The translations under genes were made by a program, and so were the position numbers. Below are positions 32,605 to 40,571 of a stretch of 64,000 nt of DNA, piece by piece. Origin of the DNA: Streptomyces sp. SJL17-4 (GTDB taxonomy: Bacteria; Actinomycetota; Actinomycetes; Streptomycetales; Streptomycetaceae); the NCBI RefSeq assembly GCF_036826855.1, contig NZ_CP104578.1:372001-436000 (forward strand), given 5' to 3'. A model generated the notes under the pieces. The model was given only the letters and a program-made list of their open reading frames with translations, was not told the DNA's origin and ran no database searches. Positions within the stretch are counted from its first letter, which is position 1, and each line of letters starts with the position of its first letter.

Positions 32605-32964
32605 ATGCTGATCGGGGAGTTGTCGCGGCGCACCGGGGTGAGCGCCCGGCTGCTGCGCTACTACGAGGCGCAGGGGCTCCTGGAGGCACGGCGCGGCCCG
32701 AACGGCTATCGCGCGTACGACGAGGACGCGGTGGCCACCGTCCGCAAGGTCCGCGCCCTGCTGGCCGGCGGGCTGCCCACCGAGGTGATCCGGGTCGTCC
32801 TGCCCTGCACCGGCGAGGACGGGACGGCGTTCGACTGGTGTGCCGACATCCGGGATCTGATGCTCCGTGAGCTGGCGTCCACCGACGCCCGTATCGACGA
32901 CCTCCACCGCCGTCGCACCACCCTCGCCGGTTACCTGGACGGCTCGCGATCCGCCATCTCGTGA
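32605..32964 (+). CDS. MerR-family transcriptional regulator
   Basis: The 119-residue protein has the MerR N-terminal DNA-binding domain (MLIGELSRRTGVSARLLRYY, then GYRAYDEDAVATVRKV) and a short C-terminal coiled coil (about residues 82-112). Two cysteines flank the start of that helix (LPCTGED and FDWCADI), which could bind a metal or be redox-active. The ATG at 32605 has GGCGGAG upstream. It is divergent from the FMN reductase gene whose promoter has the MerR architecture, so that gene is the likely target. A hairpin follows the stop. Confidence 0.85.
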   Translation: MLIGELSRRTGVSARLLRYYEAQGLLEARRGPNGYRAYDEDAVATVRKVRALLAGGLPTEVIRVVLPCTGEDGTAFDWCADIRDLMLRELASTDARIDDLHRRRTTLAGYLDGSRSAIS

Positions 32965-32972
32965 TCCGACAA

Positions 32973-32997
32973 GGGGCCCTCATGGCGTGAGGGCCCC
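32973..32997. terminator. Bidirectional terminator between MerR and hydrolase genes
   Basis: GGGGCCCTCA at 32973-32982 pairs perfectly with TGAGGGCCCC at 32988-32997 around a five-base loop, between convergent genes. Confidence 0.8.
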
Positions 32998-33022
32998 CGT
33001 CATGGACTGTTCTCCGGGTCGG

Positions 33023-34621
33023 TCAGGAGCGGTGCCGCAGCCCCGGGAGGCCCGGGGGCGTCGGGAGCGGGAGGTCCAGGCGGTTCTGCGCCTGGGCCGG
33101 CGTGGCCCGGCAGGTCACGTCCGCGGCCGGCAGTCGGCCCGTCGTCAGATAGGCGGTGGCGGTCTTGTCGGCGCAGGACTTGGAACCGTAGATGCCGTGG
33201 CCCTCACCGCCGAGGACGGTGACCATCCGGGAGCCCTTCATGGTGCGGCGCAGTCCCACTCCGCTGACCAGCGGCGTCTGGGAGTCCCACTCGTTCTGGA
33301 GGATGAGCGCTCCGACGGAGTTGTTCACCTTGGTGGCGGGCTCGGACCCGTTCTTCCAGAACGCGCACGGCTTGATGTTCGACGCGAAGTCGCCGTACAG
33401 CGGGTACCGGACCTTGTCGCGGATCGCGTCGCGGCGGTACTGCTCCGGGTCGCGCGGCCACGAGCGGGTGTCGGCGCACGCCACGGCCCAGAAGGCCGCG
33501 TCCGAGTTGTCCGAGGGGACGGCGCGGGCGAACGACGGCGGTACGTGGCGGGGCGCCGCGCTCCGCCGCGACGGCGCCGGGGCGGGAGCCCCTTCGGCGG
33601 CCTTCTTGAGTTCGGCGATCGCCTCGGCCGCGCCCTTCACGTCGAAGAACATGGCCCGTCCGCCGCGGATGTCGTCGCCGGTCAGGAGGGTGCCCTGCAC
33701 GTCGATCGGCTCGCGGTCGGCTCGGGCGACCAGGTCCCAGTAGGTCTTCCCGACCTCGGCCGGGGTGTCGCCGAGGCCGTACGTCGCGTGCCGCTCGGCG
33801 GTCCACGCGCTCCAGCGCTGGAACGCCGGTTCCGCGCCCTCCGCCCACACCTGGATCATGCCGCGCCAGATCCGCTGCGGGTCGACGGCGCTGTCCAGCA
33901 CGAACCGGTCGGAGCGCTTCGGGAACATCTGCGTGTAGACGGCGCCCAGGTAGGTGCCGTAGGAGTACCCGACGTACGAGATCTTCTTCTCGCCGAGCAC
34001 GGCGCGGATGACGTCCGTGTCCCGTGCGGTGTTGCGGGTGGTGAGGTGGGGCAGGACGTCACCGCCCTTCGCCCGGCACTTCTCGGCGACGGTCCGCGCC
34101 CACCGGACGTCCTTGTCGAACGTCGCGGCCTTGTACGGGCGCTGCCAGTTCAGCTCGTCCTCGTTCAGACCGCAGCTCACGGGCGAGCTCTGGCCGACGC
34201 CGCGGGGGTCGAAGCCGATCAGGTCGTACCGCTCCTTCACCGCGGCCGGCAGTTCCGAGCTCATGTACAGGGGCATGTCCAGGCCCGGCCCGCCGGGGCC
34301 GCCGGGGTTGAGGAGCAGGACACCACGCCGCTTCTGAGGGCTCGTCGCCTTGATCCGGGACACGGCGACGTCGAGCTTCCTGCCGCCAGGACGGGCGTAG
34401 TCGAGCGGCACCTTGAGCGTCGCGCACTGGTGGTTCGCCGGTGCCTCGGCCTCGCAGCGCTTCCAGCGCGGGGTCTGCTGGGTGTACTGCTTCAAGAGGT
34501 CGATGGAGACCGCCCGTCGGGGGGCCGGGGCGGCCGCGGACGCGACGGCGGGCGTGAGAGCGGGCACGAGGGTCGCGACCGCGCTGATGGCCACGAGGGG
34601 TGCTATGCGTGTGCTTCGCAC
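33023..34621 (-). CDS. Secreted alpha/beta hydrolase, tripeptidyl aminopeptidase type
   Basis: The 532-residue protein begins with a Sec-type signal peptide (about residues 1-29, ending SAVASAAA-like) and matches the Streptomyces secreted tripeptidyl aminopeptidase/SlpD-SlpE group. The nucleophile serine is in VGYSYGTYLG, the oxyanion region in LLLNPGGPGGPGLD, the acid in LQNEWDSQTP and the histidine in GGEGHGIYGSKSC. It would remove tripeptides or hydrolyse small esters outside the cell. The C-terminal TAP-like domain ends in a Pro-rich tail. Start is the GTG at 34621 with AAGGATC upstream. No coupled partner. Confidence 0.85.
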   Translation of the reverse strand: MRSTRIAPLVAISAVATLVPALTPAVASAAAPAPRRAVSIDLLKQYTQQTPRWKRCEAEAPANHQCATLKVPLDYARPGGRKLDVAVSRIKATSPQKRRGVLLLNPGGPGGPGLDMPLYMSSELPAAVKERYDLIGFDPRGVGQSSPVSCGLNEDELNWQRPYKAATFDKDVRWARTVAEKCRAKGGDVLPHLTTRNTARDTDVIRAVLGEKKISYVGYSYGTYLGAVYTQMFPKRSDRFVLDSAVDPQRIWRGMIQVWAEGAEPAFQRWSAWTAERHATYGLGDTPAEVGKTYWDLVARADREPIDVQGTLLTGDDIRGGRAMFFDVKGAAEAIAELKKAAEGAPAPAPSRRSAAPRHVPPSFARAVPSDNSDAAFWAVACADTRSWPRDPEQYRRDAIRDKVRYPLYGDFASNIKPCAFWKNGSEPATKVNNSVGALILQNEWDSQTPLVSGVGLRRTMKGSRMVTVLGGEGHGIYGSKSCADKTATAYLTTGRLPAADVTCRATPAQAQNRLDLPLPTPPGLPGLRHRS

Positions 34622-34803
34622 AGTGAGTCAGATCCTTGCGGGAGGTGGATGATGCGTCTCATGCACCCTCGCGCAACGGGCAGTTGTGCGAATCCTTCCC
34701 CCGGTCACCCCCGCGTCCGCCCACAGGAGGAGCGCGCCCCGATGAATGGTTCCCGAGGCGGAGAACGCGACCCGCGGTTTTTCCGTCCGGCCCTGGCGCT
34801 CTC

Positions 34804-35691
34804 CTACGGTCGGGCCAGGACGTTCAGAGCGGCGGGCCGCACCCGGAGGGTCACCGGCAGGGCCGCGTCGACCTCGCCGTCCGCGCCGTACGGGAGGGGG
34901 CGGTCCGCTTCGATGCGGATCTCCTTGCCACGCAGGATCTCGACCTCGGGCCGGTTCACGTGCGCGCCCGTCTTGAGCTCGTTCATCATGGCGAAGAAGA
35001 GGCGCTTGGGTGCCTTCTTGATGACCACGACGTCGAGCAGCCCGTCGTCGATCCGCGCGCCCGGTGCGACGTTCCTGCCGAAGCCGTAGAAGCCCGAGTT
35101 CGCCACGACCACGGTGTAGCCGGTGCGCTCGTGCCGCACCCCGTCGACGGTGACGCGGTACGTGGCGGGCTTCCAGGCGAGGACCGCCCGCAGACCGCCC
35201 GCGTAGTACGAGGCCGCGCCGCGCAGCACGCGGGAGGCGTTGGCGTGGCGGTTGGCCACCGCGTCGACGCCCGCGTACACACTGCCGAGGACGCAGGTCC
35301 GCGCGTGCACGGCGGACTCCACCTCGATCGTGTCGACGGCCCGCGGCTCGCCGTGGAGCAGTATCTCGACGAGCCGCGGCGCGTCCGTGGGGAGGCCAAG
35401 GGCGCGCGCGAAGTCGTTGCCGCGACCCGCGGGGACCAGGCCGAAGACCGTGTCCGTACCGCTGAGCGCACCGCCGACGCAGCCGGCCATCCCGTCACCG
35501 CCGACGGCGAGCACGACGTGCCCGCGTGCTCCGGCCTCCTGGGCGAGCTCTCGTGCGTGCTCCAGGCTGCGGCTGTAGACGGTGTCGAGCCTCGCACCCG
35601 CCTCTCGCAGCAGACGGGCCAGCGGGAGCAGACCCGCCGTGCCGCTGGAGCCCCCTGCGGTGGGGTTGACGACGGCGGTGAACTGTCGCAT
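34804..35691 (-). CDS. Diacylglycerol/lipid kinase (DagK/YegS type)
   Basis: The 295-residue protein has the DAGK catalytic signature: VNPTAGG near the N-terminus, the glycine-rich loop VLAVGGDGMAGCVGGALSG and PAGRGNDFARALGLP. It phosphorylates diacylglycerol or a related lipid with ATP at the membrane face. The ATG at 35691 has GGAGG nine bases upstream. It follows an alkyl-DHAP-synthase-like flavoprotein gene on the same strand with 32 bases between, a pairing also found with TetR and glpD in mycobacteria, which suggests a lipid-assembly role. Confidence 0.85.
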   Translation of the reverse strand: MRQFTAVVNPTAGGSSGTAGLLPLARLLREAGARLDTVYSRSLEHARELAQEAGARGHVVLAVGGDGMAGCVGGALSGTDTVFGLVPAGRGNDFARALGLPTDAPRLVEILLHGEPRAVDTIEVESAVHARTCVLGSVYAGVDAVANRHANASRVLRGAASYYAGGLRAVLAWKPATYRVTVDGVRHERTGYTVVVANSGFYGFGRNVAPGARIDDGLLDVVVIKKAPKRLFFAMMNELKTGAHVNRPEVEILRGKEIRIEADRPLPYGADGEVDAALPVTLRVRPAALNVLARP

Positions 35692-35723
35692 GGGTCTGGC
35701 CTCCGGGCGGCAGAAGTAGGGGT

Positions 35724-37319
35724 TCAGCGGACGGGGATGAGGACTCCGGGACTGAGCACACCGGAGGGGTCGACCTCGGCCTTGACGGCCTGCAGCATAC
35801 GGATGCCGAGGGGGCCGATCTCCCGGGCGTACCAGTCGCGGTGGTCGGTGCCGACGCCGTGGTGGTGGCTGATGGTGCCGCCCGCGGCCAGGATCGCGTC
35901 GTTGGCCGCCCGCTTCGCCGGTTCCCAGTGCGCGACGGCGTCCTCCCCCTGCGCCGAGACGACGGTGAAGTACAGGGAGGCGCCGTTCTCGTACGTGTGC
36001 GAGATGTGGCACATGACGAGCGGCGGCGTGCCGGCCTCGGTGAGGGTGCTCGTCAGCGCGTCCCGCACGGCCGTGTAGAGGCCGGGGACGGCCGACCAGA
36101 AGGCCGCCGTCTCCAGTGTCTCGGCGAAGGCGCCGGCGTCGAGCAGCGCGTCCCGCAGATAGGGCGCGTTGTACCGGCCGTGCTCCCACTTGTCGCCGGG
36201 CTCCTCACCGATGAGCTCGCCGTCGCAGGCGAGGAGGACCTCACGGGCGACGGCCCGGCGGGCCATCGTCTCCTCGGCGCTGCCCTCGTAGCCGACGATG
36301 GCCATGCAGCCCGGGTTCTGCGGGAGTTCGGCGCTGCCGATGGCGTCCGGCTGCGCGAGGCCGATGAAGGTCTCCGACTCGTCCGAGAGCCGCAGCACCG
36401 TGGGCCGCGGGCCGTCCTGGGCCAGTCGGCGCAGTGCCGCCGTGCCGTCCTCGAAGGAGGCGAAGCGCCAGCCCTCGTAGATCCGCTTCGCGGGGAGCGG
36501 ACGGATGCGCACGGTCACCGCCGTGATCACGCCGAGGGCGCCCTCGGAGCCGAGGACCAGCTGGCGCAGGTCGGGGCCGGCCGCCGAGCGCGGGGCGCGG
36601 CCGGTCTCCAGGGTGCCTTCGGGGGTGGCGACCGTCAGGCCGAGGACCATCTCGTCGAAGCGGCCGTATCCGGCCGACGCCTGGCCGCTGGAGCGGGCCG
36701 CGGCGAAGCCGCCGACGGTCGCCCATTCGAAGGACTGCGGGAAGTGTCCGAGGGTCCAGCCCCGCTCGTTGAGCAGTGCCTCGCACTGCGGGCCGCGCAG
36801 ACCGGGCTGGAGTGTCGCGGTGCGGGACACCTCGTCGACGGCGAGCAGCTGGTCGAGCCGCCGCAGGTCGAGCGCGACGAACGGCCGCTTCGTGGTGGGC
36901 GCGAGTCCGCCGACGACGGAGGTGCCGCCGCCGAAGGGCACGGCGGCGACGCCGTGTCCGGCGCAGGCCCGCAGCACGGCGAGGACCTCGTCGTGGTCGC
37001 CCGGCAGCACGACCGCGGCGGGGATGTCGTCGACTTCGCCGGCGCGGATGCGCAGCAGGTCGGGGGTCGACTTTCCGCGGGTGTGCCGGATGCGGCTCTC
37101 GGCGTCCTCCCGCAGTCCGTCGGGCGCGCCGAGGGCCGCCCGCAGCGCGGTGCGGGCCTCGTCGGTCAGCGCCGGGGCGGGCGGTTCGATGGCGGTGAGG
37201 TCGGCCGGGCCGCTCTCGCGCGGGGTGACGCCGAGCAGGTCACGCAGCAGGCCGGTGACCGAGTCGGGCAGGGGTGCCGCCTTGGCCGGGTCGCCCCAAC
37301 CGCTCCACAACATGTCCAC
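35724..37319 (-). CDS. FAD-binding oxidase, alkyl-DHAP-synthase-like
   Basis: The 531-residue protein is a vanillyl-alcohol-oxidase-fold flavoprotein. The FAD-binding block is AAVPFGGGTSVVGGLAP, with TLGHFPQSFEWATVGGFAA next, and the triple histidine motif TISHHHGVGTDH near residue 480 matches alkyl-dihydroxyacetone-phosphate synthase, which makes the ether bond of ether lipids. Whether the bacterial protein makes ethers or a different product is not established. GTG 37319 is preferred over GTG 37349 because the conserved MLWSGWGDPAK region starts there. Divergent from the TetR gene. Confidence 0.8.
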   Translation of the reverse strand: MDMLWSGWGDPAKAAPLPDSVTGLLRDLLGVTPRESGPADLTAIEPPAPALTDEARTALRAALGAPDGLREDAESRIRHTRGKSTPDLLRIRAGEVDDIPAAVVLPGDHDEVLAVLRACAGHGVAAVPFGGGTSVVGGLAPTTKRPFVALDLRRLDQLLAVDEVSRTATLQPGLRGPQCEALLNERGWTLGHFPQSFEWATVGGFAAARSSGQASAGYGRFDEMVLGLTVATPEGTLETGRAPRSAAGPDLRQLVLGSEGALGVITAVTVRIRPLPAKRIYEGWRFASFEDGTAALRRLAQDGPRPTVLRLSDESETFIGLAQPDAIGSAELPQNPGCMAIVGYEGSAEETMARRAVAREVLLACDGELIGEEPGDKWEHGRYNAPYLRDALLDAGAFAETLETAAFWSAVPGLYTAVRDALTSTLTEAGTPPLVMCHISHTYENGASLYFTVVSAQGEDAVAHWEPAKRAANDAILAAGGTISHHHGVGTDHRDWYAREIGPLGIRMLQAVKAEVDPSGVLSPGVLIPVR

Positions 37320-37358
37320 TTCGAAAGGGTTCCTTACGGTCTGTTTCACGGATGGCGC

Positions 37359-37387
37359 TGCCACTCGGCCGACGCTGGCATTACACT
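37359..37387 (+). promoter_or_regulatory. Possible leaderless promoter of the TetR gene
   Basis: TACACT at 37382-37387 fits a -10 box and lies seven bases before the ATG of the TetR gene, so transcription would begin at the start codon. The -35 region (TGCCAC at 37359-37364) is poor. The region also holds the divergent flavoprotein promoter and probably the TetR operator. Confidence 0.35.
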
Positions 37388-37394
37388 GTGACAG

Positions 37395-37994
37395 ATGACG
37401 CCCATTCGTCACAACCATGAAGACGCAGATCCCGTGCTCGACGCCGCACGCGACTGTGTGCTCGCCGTCGGCGTACGGCGAACCACCCTCACCGACATCG
37501 CCCGGCGCGCGGGCGTGTCCCGGATGACGATCTACCGGCGCTGGCCCGATGTGCGCAGCCTGGTGGGTGACCTGATGACCCGTGAGTGGATCGCCGTCGC
37601 CGCCGGTGCCATGCCGCCCCCCGACGAGGACCGGCCCGAGCGGGAGCGGATCGTCGACGGACTCGTCGCGGGAGCCGCGGCGTTCCGGGCCCACCCGCTC
37701 TTCCACAAGATCCTCGACGTCGACCCCGAGCTGTTGCTGCCGTACATCCTCGACCGCCGGGGCGCCAGCCAGGACGCCCTGCTCGGGCTCCTCCACTCGG
37801 CACTCGAGTACGGCCACGAGGACGGCTCGGTGCGCCGCGTCCGGACGGACCTGCAGGCCCGCTCCCTGCTGCTCGTCGTCCAGTCCTTCACGCTCTCGCT
37901 GCGCACCATGACCGACGAGACCGATCCCGAACTGAGCGAAGCCGCCTTCCTCGACGAGCTGCGCACCCTGCTGGAGAGGACCATCGCCCCATGA
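37395..37994 (+). CDS. TetR-family transcriptional regulator
   Basis: The 199-residue protein has the TetR DNA-binding domain at its N-terminus (VLAVGVRRTTLTDIARRAGV then SRMTIYRRWPD) and a helical ligand-binding part. It ends by overlapping the start of the glpD-like gene (ATGA), and it is divergent from the flavoprotein-dagK pair, so it is placed to control both arms of a glycerolipid module. Ligand unknown; a lipid or acyl-CoA would be a reasonable guess. Confidence 0.85.
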   Translation: MTPIRHNHEDADPVLDAARDCVLAVGVRRTTLTDIARRAGVSRMTIYRRWPDVRSLVGDLMTREWIAVAAGAMPPPDEDRPERERIVDGLVAGAAAFRAHPLFHKILDVDPELLLPYILDRRGASQDALLGLLHSALEYGHEDGSVRRVRTDLQARSLLLVVQSFTLSLRTMTDETDPELSEAAFLDELRTLLERTIAP

Positions 37995-39568
37995 ACCCCA
38001 CGAGCAGCCCCGCCCTGCCCGGCTCCTCCCTCAACGCCCGGCGGCGCCTGCGCGAACTGGGCCGGCTCGCCGACGGCGCCGCCGACGGCGTGGTCGACGT
38101 CCTGGTCGTCGGGCTCGGTGCCACCGGGGCCGGGGCCGCGCTCGACGCGGCCACCCGCGGGCTCACCGTCGCCGCGATCGACGCCCACGACCTCGCCTTC
38201 GGCACGTCCCGCTGGAGCTCCAAGCTGATCCACGGCGGACTGCGCTACCTCGCGTCGGGGCAGCTCGACGTCGCCCACGAGAGCGCGGTCGAACGCGGCA
38301 TCCTCATGGAACGCACCGCCCCCCACCTCGTACGCGCACAGCCCTTCGTCCTTCCCCTCACCCCGCTCGTCAGCCGCGGCCAGGCCGCCCTCGCCCGGGC
38401 CGGCTTCCTCGCCGGCGACCTGCTGCGCGTCGGCGCCCGCACCGCGCGGAGCACCCTGCCCCAGCCGCGCACGCTGTCCGCCGTCGAGACCCGCCACCTC
38501 GCCCCCGCCCTGCGCCCCACCGGGCTGCGCGGCGGGCTGCTCTCCTGGGACGGCCGGCTCTCCGACGACGCACGCCTGGTGACCGCGATCGCCCGCACCG
38601 CCGCCGCGTACGGCGCCCGTGTCCTCACCCGCACCCGGGCCCTGGAACTCCACCGCGACGGTGCGCTGGTGCGCGACGAGACCACCGGCCAGGAGCTGCG
38701 GATCCGCGCGCGCACGGTGATCAACGCGGCCGGCGTCTGGGCGGGCGGCCTCGTCGACGACGTACGCCTGCGGCCCTCGCGCGGCACCCATCTCGTCCTG
38801 CGCTCCGAGGACCTCGGCCGGCTCTCCGCGGGCCTGCACATCCCGATCCCCGGCGAGACGAACCGCTTCGTCCTGGTCCTGCCCCAGGGCGACGGACGTG
38901 TGTACGTCGGTCTCACCGACGAGCCCGTCGACGGCGACATCCCGGACGTGCCGGAGGTCCCCGAGACCGACATCGGCTTCCTCCTCGACGTCCTCGGCTC
39001 CGCGCTGGACGTCACCGTCCACCGCGCCGACGTGGTCGGGGCCTTCGCGGGGCTGCGGCCGCTGCTCGACACCCGGGACGCGGCCGGCCGTACCGCCGAC
39101 ATCTCGCGCAAGCACGCCGTGCTCACCTCTCCCTCCGGCGTCGTGACCGTCGTCGGCGGCAAGCTGACCACGTACCGCCGCATGGCCCAGGACGCCGTGG
39201 ACGCCGCGGTGGCCTCCGGCGGTCTGACCGCCGGGCCGTGCCGTACCGCGTCCGTCCCCCTCGTCGGCGCCGCCCGGCCGCAGGTCCTCGCCGGGCTCGA
39301 CGTCCCGGCCCGTCTCGTGTACCGCTACGGCTCCGAAGCACCCGCCGTGCACGCGCTCGGCCTCGAAGACCCCGCCCTCGCGCGGCCCGTCGTCCCCGGC
39401 CACCCGGTCACGGGCGCCGAGCTGGTGTGGGCGGTCCGCCACGAAGGCGCCCTCGACACCTCCGACCTCCTCGACCGCCGCACCCGCATCGGCCTGGTCC
39501 CGGAAGACCGCGCCGCGGCCGAGGACGCGGCCCGGGACGCCCTCGCGCACACCGCCCAGCCGCGGTGA
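37991..39568 (+). CDS. glpD: Glycerol-3-phosphate dehydrogenase (FAD, GlpD type)
   Basis: The 525-residue flavoprotein has the Rossmann motif VLVVGLGATGAGAALDAATR near residue 38, the GTSRWSSKLIHGGLRYLASG block and the later VVTVVGGKLTTYRRMAQDA motif, which together define GlpD. It oxidises sn-glycerol 3-phosphate to dihydroxyacetone phosphate and passes electrons to quinone. Coupled by a four-base overlap to the TetR gene. The product, DHAP, is also a precursor of the substrate of alkyl-DHAP synthase, whose homologue is encoded divergently. Confidence 0.85.
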   Translation: MNPTSSPALPGSSLNARRRLRELGRLADGAADGVVDVLVVGLGATGAGAALDAATRGLTVAAIDAHDLAFGTSRWSSKLIHGGLRYLASGQLDVAHESAVERGILMERTAPHLVRAQPFVLPLTPLVSRGQAALARAGFLAGDLLRVGARTARSTLPQPRTLSAVETRHLAPALRPTGLRGGLLSWDGRLSDDARLVTAIARTAAAYGARVLTRTRALELHRDGALVRDETTGQELRIRARTVINAAGVWAGGLVDDVRLRPSRGTHLVLRSEDLGRLSAGLHIPIPGETNRFVLVLPQGDGRVYVGLTDEPVDGDIPDVPEVPETDIGFLLDVLGSALDVTVHRADVVGAFAGLRPLLDTRDAAGRTADISRKHAVLTSPSGVVTVVGGKLTTYRRMAQDAVDAAVASGGLTAGPCRTASVPLVGAARPQVLAGLDVPARLVYRYGSEAPAVHALGLEDPALARPVVPGHPVTGAELVWAVRHEGALDTSDLLDRRTRIGLVPEDRAAAEDAARDALAHTAQPR

Positions 39569-39628
39569 CATGCGAGGGGCGGCGCGGGTGAGGCGCGGGG
39601 CCCCGGCACCGCGGCTACCGTCGGCTCC

Positions 39629-40450
39629 ATGGAACGAATCCGAGCGGTCCTGGTCGACATCGACGGCGTGCTCACCGTCTCCTGGAAGGCCCTGCCGGGA
39701 GCGGTCCCGGCCATGGAGCAGCTGCGCGGCGCGGGGCTCCGCGTCGCGCTGGTCACCAACAACACCTCCCGCACCAGGGCCGCCATCGCCACACGGCTGG
39801 CCGGCCTCGGCTTCCCCGTCGAGGCGGAGGACGTGCTGACCGCCCCGGCGGCCACGGCGGCGTATCTGCGCGAGCACTTCCCCGGCGCGCGCTGCCTCCT
39901 GCTCAACAGCGGGGACGTACGGGAGGACCTGCCGGGCGTCACGCTGGTCGAGGAGGATGCCGACGCCGACGTCGTCGTGCTCGGCGGGGCCGGGACCGAG
40001 TTCGGCTACGAAGCCCTCAACCGGGTCTTCCGGCACCTGCGGCGCGGGGCCCGGCTGGTGTCGATGCACCGCAATCTGTACTGGCGAACCGAGGGCGGCC
40101 TCGACCTGGACACCGGGGCCTTCCTCGAAGGGCTGGAGAAGGCCGCCCGTACCGAGGCGGAGGTGACGGGCAAGCCGGCGCCGGCCTTCTTCGCGAGCGC
40201 CCTCGCCCATCTCGACGCCGACGCCTCGGAGGCGCTGATGATCGGCGACGACATCGAGTCCGACGTGCTGGCCGCCCAACGGTCCGGCATCACCGGCGTC
40301 CTGGTGAGGACGGGCAAGTACCTCCCCGAGACACACCGCGCCGCCTCCGGCACGCCCGACCACGTCCTCGACTCCTTCGCCGACCTGCCCGCCCTGCTCT
40401 CCGCGCTCGCCGCCGGCCATGGCGGAACCGGGCGCGTGTCCCCGGGGTGA
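39629..40450 (+). CDS. HAD-superfamily phosphatase (subfamily IIA)
   Basis: The 273-residue protein has the HAD motifs: nucleophile D10 and D12 in VLVDIDGVLT, motif II in VTNNTSRTRAAI, the lysine in TGKPAPAFF and the acidic motif MIGDDIESDVLAAQ. The C2 cap between them is that of subfamily IIA, which includes nitrophenyl phosphatases, glycerol-3-phosphate and pyridoxal phosphatases and LHPP. Given glpD upstream, glycerol 3-phosphate is a conceivable substrate, but the 60-base gap and family breadth leave this open. Confidence 0.8.
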   Translation: MERIRAVLVDIDGVLTVSWKALPGAVPAMEQLRGAGLRVALVTNNTSRTRAAIATRLAGLGFPVEAEDVLTAPAATAAYLREHFPGARCLLLNSGDVREDLPGVTLVEEDADADVVVLGGAGTEFGYEALNRVFRHLRRGARLVSMHRNLYWRTEGGLDLDTGAFLEGLEKAARTEAEVTGKPAPAFFASALAHLDADASEALMIGDDIESDVLAAQRSGITGVLVRTGKYLPETHRAASGTPDHVLDSFADLPALLSALAAGHGGTGRVSPG

Positions 40451-40571
40451 GAAGCCCTTCCCGGTCTCCGTGATGTCCGATCCAGCGAGCGCGGGCAGAA
40501 TTGACGTGGGAGTCCCGCTCCGTCGGTGAGCAGCGCGCTCGCCGTTCGTCCGTGCCCGGAAAGGGGGCCCT

